DNA of 57,861 nucleotides from JBAZKK01 sp041650795 (GTDB lineage Bacteria; Omnitrophota; Gorgyraeia; Gygaellales; Profunditerraquicolaceae), in contig JBAZKK010000005.1 of assembly GCA_041650795.1 (NCBI GenBank), positions 1 to 57,861 on the forward strand, read 5' to 3'. The notes beneath the pieces are model-generated. The model had not been told where the DNA came from and did no database searches. It saw only the letters and a program-made list of their open reading frames with translations. Position 1 is the first letter of the stretch. Each line of letters begins with the position of its first letter. The position numbers and the translations under genes were made by a program. This document shows, piece by piece, positions 57,601-57,861 of this stretch.

Positions 57601-57861
57601 ATTCTTCCAATATTTGCAATGCCTCGGCATACCTCTTCCATTGACCGGCGGTTGCCGAATTAACATTGCGACTATTAATAAAAGCTAGTAACTCTTCGGA
57701 GGTTATCTTGCGGATGTCTGAACCGGAGGGAGTTGTATCTTGATTTTTCTGGTTTTCTTTACCATATCTCTTCAGCGCCACATTCGCCTTAAGGTACTCT
57801 TCCTTGTCCTTGCCTTCGATATCAAGGGTTCTGCCGCCTAATTTCTCGGTGATGGGGGGGG
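36680..57861 (-). CDS. Giant multidomain protein, more than 7050 aa, N-terminus cut by window edge
   Basis: One uninterrupted frame of 21.2 kb. The first listed start codon is a GTG at 57781 without a ribosome site. The frame stays open through the remaining 80 bases to the edge (reading ITEKLGGRTLDIEGKDKEEY before it), so the gene starts outside. Residues below count from 57781. Order: HExxH at 127; TPRs about 395-607; membrane segments about 840-880; HEAT-like about 930-1010; methyltransferase; PRPP-synthetase-like; HAD-like; ParB/Srx-like; winged helix; DUF89-like; left-handed beta-helix; second DUF89-like; GT2; NodB-like; CheR-like; two HExxH units; transglutaminase-like end. No such fusion is known to me outside Omnitrophota-type giants. 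The role is unknown; an envelope-attached machine is inferred from membrane segments and the GT2/deacetylase part. Confidence 0.9.
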   Translation of the reverse strand, partial: PPITEKLGGRTLDIEGKDKEEYLKANVALKRYGKENQKNQDTTPSGSDIRKITSEELLAFINSRNVNSATAGQWKRYAEALQILEEWLSVSGKIKGPPVEVAHYNPSTEKIEFASALSNIFGGLNESKTGKLLKGRGFSNNEISGFIDFIYRHENFHKDNPELSEGEIFAFQAGISIQPSAYGQTTGVPVAPELNDRLKEILEQLGYPLNNIEMISAEFWSIFKSGSFDEFRKEAPSRKDADSLMSFIRKMRNFLEMQGINSNSRVHPLLRILVSGLGDSAADVITALEDSRISFGRRRSFEKRIFSYAALPQLTYILFSLLGYGVYGVSASGRALIELWISNDEAIFIDFALRRIEKIRVRECYQRRGAYLVLSLLHQVPDEKLAKARENLYKGNPVAPDECLALLYERLQITSDYGLTPIIFGNLAFVSEKLGKYDEAEDCYKKSVETNSRDPKVYDNLGRLYEKIHNYPQAKEQYLKALELAPDDVVTLNNLGIISEKLGNCQEAEAYYLKALQVNSDDTVTLNNLGVFREKSDKYSEAEDYYRKALESGPKNTRTLNNLGVLCYKLERYEEARALYEEALASDPKDMRAYYNLGFLCEVLGEYGKAESYYQQALEVKPNDKKASHSLAVLHEKMEKAATQLPEKSMAQVDESVSPDFSILPSDLERQTYPARLAGELIKPTIEQLENLKRYFGNNEVVFVDETLTGKIADVKTISGKVAVLSGLASRAPPFNLNEPFSQDFQALINDIIRHETEELETNSHQLACQESYEYFKNHPEELSQLLKAVVFSKIKLEEEYLNGLGYCKIKAIFYFAKEKAVSLIGLGLTWLTQLSVAGEGQAKTGLAEAALVPNSGCDVGPGARTTSPGDLTRTPRIPEIKTAVMIGFGLGLALFALTSPWLVGKQMLGVAGAALFVMSGLDRRDFPVEEYLKIEGEGTSRTVNHARDEAIVQEIRDAGIEGIQFLIRILQKDNRPWMRAKAALLLGEVYKLKQQEIRQALIKSLSGDSSILVRSIIVRMVFAEIAKQHPETRSEIEIAVKRARLNPWPKGKGLRVLDVGCQFAEAAGNMAKYYQKQDSSAVVVGVDYDVAAIIEAERKRKLSNLVFVFADANKEELGPADVVISMNLLIYPNEMRSHAASLAKQVKPNGRIYFAPSIYNGDDYEAITRLVVMKEALKHSLPKANVELFTSWENKIDPFGLPRDTFFQSPWGASVGWVVATLGKHDFARSKSGASLSEEQIEEELRKNQDNSSVCSDSQHLKLRDFCKPARDFLNDSGRQDWVRDLDRILSERNKIHFAPFKLIYGAFYKGALYLDNTILTDPTQLSLTVLHELGAVQGLNHKENLKVEEEFIGYLASERTIGTEVIIAQTDEGSSIGIEFTRFPDGEWGPVILNPYTVKRANVNLRHNIGSPDDLVRVILTLELLRSYKAKTIRLITNRPGSSFSNGLGDFLRSFSDSVGYEKNGVLKDWDASPQPLLDKKEFPIWIDKVLYQHERLEDDAKEAAGEINISAERANIIKNKTNPLDWEISLPDGIKGKNVVLLHSTENSVDIAELWLMLSALRRAGVGSISLINLYAAYSRQDKIFRPGQGVSAAVMLKSIDNLVDNYFVLNIHYGKESGYTGLDGYPYKIYNLNAFVQIAESLFEKLIRWVRPERLEEEFKKHPLLLVAPDDGAYKYICEAAAVLEGYVEYNYGVSLRVYCGYMDKVRTTSTTVVIPGFILDKDGRKIKLVAGRPVRDCWVFVIDDETSSGGTIMAATYALVRKVGVFWHRILTGVVHGKFSHGLKVFNTGRSEKEILAAIEKRKRIEPTLKYIDKERELMPPRLLLSTKSVELPDGFPAQQQVSVGPLVNYAVRKIIGREPDIKPETSRVKRELSLRGAVSLNPQLRDLKAASFDGSIILNDSYLLQTKAILSSLRSAGVEIFVVSDGEKDLLIDELRRRGLLEFIGERHIYAIYPEEIMSLAIRSGVPEEYLSKAGAMRKIMRELNTRPEQLIHFEDSAETAGRIAGICVVAVSLGAMDNLDATLESEVHYLVNGLENADSILRMLGIRNQEIRINLEHIAAVDAASIRKQLSLKSPELAETLGLFFLYADYQNIGSVKINFVAGKSTAGIKFLAEKDAEGERKTMVITTPYFPSVRNLLSSFLGTAMIDNIQIFVHEVDSLYPGKLSRNIKRWLMRNFSLQRASAEKARLEKKFGASLEITETVIPVSRVVPTRNSFEFNKVRIVNNDAEIQEAPIVLLKHPSIKNIYYVLDGNYRVLANNLKGAGMINAFILEFNRPPKQFLYSVKGITDGKTLSSEWAKAAACIETLAAKGHLDNKGIEKINVVIRCNRGTSARLVKKHLVVFYDPTLPRATDNLINVLEDIFDAKGLLPRSEAINHSRPVRQLWEARRHCSQPKVAFGFLRVGAETWFKRALYLTSRSIRAPPYYIGYILGLPLSPLILTVTLIVSLFLPTATTSGQDTKYFIPPSKLSLFTRGALDLHEQAHREGEDEAGALSSEAPYFRSDVPGAELKKRVLEFLAQTFQENVAVTLEEIAAQMPWNLKRRVSQSGLQRALKELCLSGNIIEYEEAGKYLLLDLNIFPKENYVGKGLWGTPLITGGVKGFADILTSGHLTFLPRNVRKYFLKEIYLSFEPKEQAVVDLFIEAYIEMARTAPEEFREQLPEELRIEYKDAFVDSAFSEGGLEELRKVRANLLGLSNDRQMDKEFKDSFAQLAAQKDVVKSVLNGLNAGFESLRQKMPRIKTYQQRDNLVRDLERDMHRALRALLLIQYEDFKDTHWTDRQVVFYRRLVSFYADIFAKIYEPLYAAKPTFVLYYDAELKRQDIFGVGDFYREEKERANSAALKIFPRIYNTFAGVLDWPIPEEDKMKATLSGRIGKFIKMARAYTDVLKIEYPGLRQVPLAVQKAWSEYKQEMGDGVSPDYLFELTTFYRALERICVICAAANAMDFGDPRFQKEASEAGFNEESWLIQKIEEVASRGLYKKQLDEFFEILASVKLKAMVSLGAFRFIFDEARPKVIILTDNAGETVLVMLLASFLLESGFNVVIASRDVPVINDITSQDAVALLGELRRLGYFKNYSEVRLKVISSGSRMFATPAAKLSGSFLREFKDKSTFCVVAMGQGNAESLWQMQSRKPFIHILMAKNPEKIEEFKGIPKHSAMLLVNAPLDIDNILAKEVDMSGEIVCLKDHAVLLSGLYASGKNIIINDAANIYIYAEEFKHLTEEFPRCFGKNVILDASEGLIYLGKVKIGDNARISAEDQTIIRRGAAIGKDCYIADSIIIGSAIEDGQLVVGRKSVAMGREEMRFGLREIGIEPSNELNKDGVSSLSVNKPLYARLIKSGVVIRGEPSTIYVSEEAKVEPGAVVHSYVNILGKSRVRKEAVLGPVVSLRNTYVGTNAKLSRLRAINCLFYEGSEIDDAGLLEDEIIRPYSNIVTSDQKIKLTGVISDHELKKGANGILALRFKPLRAINRYSLIAGGKRKQLPLTFGEIKSRHEDAVTVLGNHIMESISAARDLFIELHDDRRFTAEFMFKVWAAVETLMESHWVDGLTFYEVQALLWQIVWVYAESPFELVKRESDEDALPLSLDLIRLLDSSPNAYQRLSLAMKTVALANLNFFDRRRPESFHDELSLAPRKFNTVLQNIHYGETVNGVLNMIDDKGYFALDQAQEVAERLLKVPKKERINKTVLFNVDNSGEVLYCLVLIREVLKLGYKVVIAANAKPIDDNYDLEDLKKLLDRYEVRQPSFLGKFLDENKVEVISDGSVISGLDLIDVGEEFYSVATDENTIMMFSVGYDLVKDLLTEELSLPAVSMSWVKAPAALEEAGLNVKRGKAMVLFVDKQKTTGQIGKLAAVNTVSEEEEGRRIAKVISVKSGNELGELKLVRSSNKAFRWSLEGLFNDENNEGNYILEAFLENLEKSPPRFYTFSGILGDLFGFSMAEPQLIAVQQAVLNNPLAIFHEIGEHLAQTGALRMELKNRVLKVGIQREEARINLSSRTIRFIRAENWKPGWQSSPHYLLRVLQEELFENQDKELTSLVRGLSLHHFVEANRSPKQAVNRAVNLAQLRHGLLKDWEKINVESPEIKQAVAYLEKLKITVRPVKLGKINFVRAPPSWSKGIVRCRRNGDAYIIIPEGASEGENRSLAYEIAAAVFANKKPSLKLRLRIQQKNTLDIPSPSATNEVSQKGPLKFSTLAGVIVAGAVFLAIVYLKYTSVQHSTLPWLFKNYGIITVVYVFSRIITSFFYRAPKPANYYPSVTVAIPAYNEGESVRETITSCLNTGYPADKLEVIVVNDGSRDNTLKVIEETARPYRNVRVINFHINHGKRQAMGTAIRQAKGEIMVFVDSDSRLEEGSLYKIVQPLIDKRIGAVAGHTEVVNWDKNGLTRMQEVWYYVMFRIFKAAESVFGAVSCCPGCFSAYRREYLLDILPDFENQKFHGKKCTFGDDRNLTNLTLREGKKVIYHSEAKATTIVPETFRQYFKQQLRWKRSWGRESLTVASRFMWKKNPAVSVPYYLSVFISLFSPAVIFYALIWNTLVNGAMAWSYILGVSFVPFLCSLYYLAKKGKSDFIYGVAYMYLYILVLGPLNYYAFLTLGHNGWSTRSVSPKASASAKPVKSKKQHFPADNKIGYLRRVFYAGLIVLPLFLSSFFMLFLPSKRISADIVTNIEYYAYSKGERKFESINDYLNNKSNASAGWTLPLEGWSIDYNNHGVAPSAKNSLRITTSGEAHSDLIHVDSGNTYVLQAMINAETLDDGGIILFIDEYDNNMSHLNRLPYALLSSKGIDYITRQYSPSSQKVGFISISIKAQRYNGTLNVYVDGVRFSRVIDSVAADLLNKPHIVFRFDDGWRSALEATDILEQYGYRGVYNIIPSAIWDEMAKGNDQTASYMSLQDIRELAAKGNQIGTHSGVDDMPNEPYYVKFYETFGNANTLRMLGFVADSYTSPRFRYDQDTLEMIYNHFTSHQIETNDEIRRYQFPFNPYKLYVFVPEQVDAYGNAATNDTLAETISQIDKAAANNATLGLLFHKFTPGQPSVYTELDLDVFRQIVEYVNSKGISVVTYDELLKMQEEALSDLMLNSSFDGIEGEEGTTVPYSESLNNAAATGITDSTRTMNGKELPPWQKSVLNAVTSLVYKLSDNFSRGFGGADNHKATQAAAQALRQAGENGLERLSEEIAAKGLIRAGPKWLFSFLFFFGIRLYGFNYRGYIVINPAFLNNLPELTKTILHETAAISGYPHEKCAALEEQVSCRIGTKTSFASCAIFNLRFAATYFLLWPLGLISEQLAEAVFNNLRLKRAIINVAKGLGGEATYADIKEKLIPIAFKLFDRLMFKMVFRYVYIKTGILIYGRSDRNLRNVEAIRHNYTDEWFIHEGAPFVSVLEKLLIQDKGFLDFLDNVVDVSYTSFEREEVKSQVGFIVQEIYRMKEAGRKDKIRIWFAASASGEEAYHFAAEAIKQGLSGDDFEIIATDLDATDIKAARARTYQKAIAHFFGEKPGLDEEIKNFKVIFGDKDDIRFREKIFQCYNFMSGEPLPFDGKVDFIALNNVIKLWIPLRRLPEFIDKIYPFLNADGCLCICNEAQWNDGISEYVDARRFFKVEGQGNIFRKAAEKECLRLERKTRGLEDSDTGRIVKLLSLPADSRWQNILDALEEMYCDGLEALKRYAPYYRPGRMQHPLTPEVLDYLKEHREKMSFSRHQQMKSFIRENISQDYRRRQNALADVSFLWIIYLALEHLEQSGVTELKDYLERKEEAVRRVVGAYLGLSWQELSRYLSNDDKIDARLEAEFLTSPINPKKVRQIFTEEAQCRHRRGEYNLIAPFKGGDEEEHDEIMLATRRFFASWRIFTKYSAQINSIKENVASLLRDIDTAAEDGRYLLEHPKLDWIVRNVPGLVKNNARLPGLKILIVAYESVSADKILSALTGSLRPLGIGIGVLKGRATTKNMQEEFDKNVIIAQTTKKGEIGNLPAGYQADIIIFYRPEVNENDILGRAGNPGLWYVLEGRGTKDEGLERLIQRRSGISLAIGSLFTLILSGLAGYALLKNGTYGLGFALPFVFGLAFNSQQAPLHSEEDLLAQENIEKIKGILKRLVSEALEELGGAMDNLLSDLSYYCRQEYLKLKETLDLDDVNLMFVNSAPISQKRLERIESLINETQDIAKELNNPYVLLVPAGELSYCLALLRKAMRALNYIQTKGPQPLEEYLKYQRDKAGRGSNKSSQTLINAMAGTGERALSWLTEHGIKHVKIVKISRLLELIEKYKPGPFVIVADISDTAAILEEDLQPGYRIGNIFNLRPEARLPIFFQFKRQELDVLLVSRQFQDKALSFLNDMEYVLFEEEPQDWKVTLHKSAAINPKMPPQESQPEKAEQLSLFAQERKNHNFVSAFQWLFAKFLRLAGKPQAAHYEEIYELGYKVALWKTAGINGTRGSPSPRQRCNAFFHPLANDRTSEEELQSLLHEIIKNQVLTEKESDTLLSEIRTHEQAHRQATQIGIRNPIRSELYALEKQGDGYLVLATSIAEEFVSSLRKDPLVSSDNFYEALALWGCYLTNTRFSDISGFFEFTRGKEERLIALLAQTLYWDRLIGVYLNEIYAGMRKFGINLKKVHRFSYEPEPEIDMAVTLMGSPSDPGIFMAMNFLPSFDGKKFNLSDEELRLYLAHELGHIVFDPADDLYKLLDVISKREALGQDMQRHPYLEWNKFDFVNHGGCQQDQGRFTNNLLELIADRVAIEILGREKVREGLEPRAKIALENWLNFKNDELVGLVKKHPVILSALILQLLLAEAVGLEGSKIISQIKSEVIGVMGEQEAEKLYNLYKEFYAGLRFKAPSASASASHPEEIIPATTGTAKQESFSVQPADFQQSNRRLQDEAVQFIKQMESPDDTDHRQGFLQAMEEIYGWNNIDCCDGATVFALLLQQELHGLGYDFVISSQGPRRIEFINIEVKSFTPAPWPHHAIVMYQDNRPWMYIDPTFSVFFKYNNKHQYAMLVAPIGSLTREEIQGILNENGAGAEVLKVNSGSEWHHPSFDAAAVLDSARDSIKMSELLNRMAGNATVS
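36930..37150 (-). other. Giant protein: transglutaminase-like Cys-His-Asp region (C-terminus)
   Basis: Residues about 6877-6950. NIDCCDGATVFALLLQQ, then WPHHAIVMY and WMYIDPTF follow the Cys...His...Asp order and spacing of transglutaminase-like or papain-like domains. It could be a protease, amidase or crosslinker; activity is not proven. Confidence 0.5.
37859..37873 (-). other. Giant protein: HELGH zinc-metallopeptidase motif
   Basis: Residues about 6636-6640 in YLAHELGHIVFDPADD. Downstream LLELIADRVAIEILG offers a Glu third ligand, as in gluzincin peptidases. This is the most complete metallopeptidase signature in the protein. Confidence 0.65.
41020..41780 (-). other. Giant protein: CheR-like methyltransferase domain
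   Basis: Residues about 5335-5587. IRIWFAASASGEEAYHFAAEA aligns with the CheR SAM-binding motif I (normally CSTGEEPYS), followed by FEIIATDLDATDIKAARARTYQ, and VDFIALNNVIKLW in place of the usual RNVLIYF. CheR methylates chemoreceptor glutamates; the altered motifs leave activity open. Confidence 0.65.
42640..43345 (-). other. Giant protein: NodB-like polysaccharide deacetylase domain
   Basis: Residues about 4812-5047. Motif 1 is HIVFRFDDGWRSAL (catalytic and metal Asp present). Motif 2 is QIGTHSGVDDMP, where the second His of HxxxH is Asp. Arg-Phe and C-terminal segments follow (GLLFHKF). The domain follows a carbohydrate-binding-like beta domain and the GT2 region. Confidence 0.75.
44030..45170 (-). 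other. Giant protein: GT2 processive glycosyltransferase with membrane helices
   Basis: Residues about 4204-4583. VTVAIPAYNEGES, VVNDGSRDNT, VFVDSDSRLEEGS, a GDDRNLTN acid motif and QQLRWKRSWGRE (QxxRW) give the full catalytic set of hyaluronan/chitin/poly-GlcNAc synthases. Two helices precede and at least four follow the catalytic part. Confidence 0.88.
45944..45961 (-). other. Giant protein: HEIGEH motif
   Basis: Residues about 3941 in AIFHEIGEHLAQTGA. Contains HE and a His five positions on, one off the HExxH spacing; a variant of the motifs scattered in this protein. Confidence 0.35.
46300..46790 (-). other. Giant protein: second DUF89-like unit
   Basis: Residues about 3664-3827. TVLFNVDNSGEVLYCLVLIRE and KVVIAANAKPIDDNYDLEDL parallel the DNAGE and NDVT motifs of the DUF89/ARMT1 metal-dependent phosphatases, followed by KVEVISDGSVISGLDL and FSVGYDLVKDL. 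Confidence 0.65.
47530..48150 (-). other. Giant protein: left-handed beta-helix (hexapeptide) region
   Basis: Residues about 3210-3417. Repeating isoleucine-rich hexapeptides such as LGKVKIGDNARISA, IRRGAAIGKDCYIADSIIIG and VEPGAVVHSYVNILGKSRV match GlmU/LpxA-style LbH turns. It separates the two DUF89-like units. Confidence 0.75.
48280..48840 (-). other. Giant protein: first DUF89-like unit
   Basis: Residues about 2980-3167. VIILTDNAGETVLVMLLASFL and VVIASRDVPVINDITSQDAV are the DNAGE and PVxND motifs of DUF89, followed by VISSGSRM and CVVAMGQGNAESL. Metal-binding Asp/Asn/Glu residues are retained here better than in the second copy. Confidence 0.72.
50120..50320 (-). other. Giant protein: winged-helix-like segment
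   Basis: Residues about 2487-2553. VTLEEIAAQMPWNLKRRVSQ, SGLQRALKELCLSGNIIEYE and GKYLLLDL follow the helix-helix-strand order of winged helices. It comes directly after an HEQAH motif at 50384-50398. Confidence 0.45.
50384..50398 (-). other. Giant protein: HEQAH (HExxH) motif
   Basis: Residues about 2462-2466 in LDLHEQAHREGEDEAGAL, with acidic residues downstream that could be a third metal ligand. The same pentapeptide occurs again at 38393-38407. Confidence 0.5.
51010..51245 (-). other. Giant protein: ParB/sulfiredoxin-like segment
   Basis: Residues about 2179-2257. PIVLLKHPSIKNIYYVLDGN followed by YRVLANNLKGAGMINAFIL matches the ParB/Srx fold core (DGNHR helix) with Tyr in place of the usual His. 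Role within the giant unknown. Confidence 0.5.
51780..52195 (-). other. Giant protein: HAD-like hydrolase segment
   Basis: Residues about 1862-2000. A Ser in VVSDGEKDLLIDELRRRGLL (motif II), Lys in LSKAGAMRKIMREL (motif III) and LIHFEDSAETAGRIAG (motif IV) fit HAD enzymes. Motif I reads SFDGSIILND instead of DxDxT, so phosphatase activity is doubtful. Confidence 0.5.
52450..53345 (-). other. Giant protein: ribose-phosphate pyrophosphokinase-like unit
   Basis: Residues about 1480-1778. INLYAAYSRQDKIFRPGQGV matches the YxRQDxxxxPGxxxSA segment of PRPP synthetases and VFVIDDETSSGGTIMAA matches the PRPP-binding loop (DDxxxTGGT). LLLVAPDDGAYKY matches the vxPDxGgvkr segment. Nearly the whole Prs fold is represented. 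Confidence 0.75.
54180..54725 (-). other. Giant protein: SAM-dependent methyltransferase-like unit
   Basis: Residues about 1020-1200. LRVLDVGCQFAEAAGNMAKY (motif I), VVVGVDYDVAAIIEAE (motif II) and ADVVISMNLLIYPNEM (motif IV) give a class I Rossmann methyltransferase. Substrate unknown. Confidence 0.65.
55148..55163 (+). repeat. 16-bp direct repeat, copy 1
   Basis: CACCAGCCACGGAGAG, identical to 55342-55357 and 194 bp from it. The two copies are read in different frames in the giant gene (TSPWLV here, LSVAG in the other), so the identity is at DNA level. Confidence 0.7.
55342..55357 (+). repeat. 16-bp direct repeat, copy 2
   Basis: Second copy of CACCAGCCACGGAGAG. Its 11-bp core also occurs in opposite orientation in both PilZ leaders (36222-36232 and 36666-36676), and ten bases of it before the 85-aa gene (11051-11060). 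Confidence 0.7.
55945..56605 (-). other. Giant protein: TPR array
   Basis: Residues about 393-612. Six to seven 34-residue repeats with the canonical pattern, e.g. VYDNLGRLYEKIHNYPQAKE, TLNNLGIISEKLGNCQEAEA, TLNNLGVFREKSDKYSEAED, YYNLGFLCEVLGEYGKAES. The TLNNLG copies are close to each other, suggesting recent unit duplication. Confidence 0.93.
57389..57403 (-). other. Giant protein: HENFH (HExxH) motif near the visible N-terminus
   Basis: Residues 127-131 in DFIYRHENFHKD, with Glu in ELSEGEIFAF seven to ten residues on as a possible third ligand. First of a series of intact or degenerate HExxH motifs along the protein. Confidence 0.5.

Noticed and set aside
57850..57861. G run at the right end as a biological feature
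   Set aside because: Eight G at the very end of the sequence is typical of a contig-end or sequencing artefact; not interpretable.
1..57861. tRNA, rRNA, CRISPR arrays, insertion sequences with transposase
   Set aside because: None seen on either strand: no cloverleaf with TTCRANNC context, no regular direct-repeat array, no transposase-like frame.

Overview
The window is 57.9 kb of roughly 50% GC DNA in which every recognisable gene lies on the minus strand. The best fit is a Gram-negative bacterium of the candidate phylum Omnitrophota (Omnitrophica/OP3). The evidence is two very large multidomain reading frames of a kind known from that phylum (one runs 21 kb and is still open at the right edge), a Porin_5-like outer-membrane protein, TPR proteins with signal peptides, PilZ proteins and a GH/ABC sugar module. 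This assignment is inferred from gene style; no marker gene is present. Both ends are cut: pstA on the left, the giant gene on the right, where the sequence ends in a G run.

Layout from right to left, the direction of transcription. (1) 57861-36680: giant surface/envelope-type polyprotein, followed by two tandem PilZ proteins (36642-35865). (2) 35750-24493: a carbohydrate module with an ABC sugar importer (binding lipoprotein and two permeases, no ATPase), a GPH-type MFS symporter, two clan GH-A glycosidases, a protein with two copies of a carbohydrate-binding-like domain, and a periplasmic TPR protein. (3) 24398-20926: a ROK repressor, a coiled-coil membrane protein and a LacI-family regulator, probably one operon. 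(4) 20799-17196: class II ribonucleotide reductase (nrdJ) and archaeal-type phosphoglycerate mutase (apgM). (5) 16991-11205: a TPR protein, mnmG, a QueG-like iron-sulfur protein, phoB and phoR. (6) 11043-5430: an 85-aa protein, a 1507-aa membrane giant and a second TPR protein. (7) 5356-1: a second PhoB-like regulator, a 38-aa ORF, a receiver-only protein, a 64-aa protein, a porin and pstS-pstC-pstA.

The main discovery from reading the DNA is that blocks 5, 6 and 7 form one phosphate regulon. Four intergenic sites (about 4536-4574, 5386-5424, 11112-11150 and 17056-17094) each carry four hexamers of the form TTnnCA or a variant at an exact 11-bp period, and the last hexamer ends 9 bp before a -10 hexamer. 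This is the architecture of PhoB/PhoP boxes. It places the high-affinity phosphate transporter, a porin, three response regulators, PhoR, two tRNA wobble-base enzymes, two related KSGK-domain TPR proteins and a 1507-aa giant membrane protein under common control.

The 7033+ aa giant is a mosaic of TPRs, HEAT-like repeats, a methyltransferase, a PRPP-synthetase-like unit, a HAD-like unit, a ParB/Srx-like motif, two DUF89-like units around a left-handed beta-helix, a GT2 synthase joined to a NodB-like deacetylase, a CheR-like methyltransferase, a transglutaminase-like end, and at least eight scattered HExxH or degenerate HExxH motifs. Its function is unknown.
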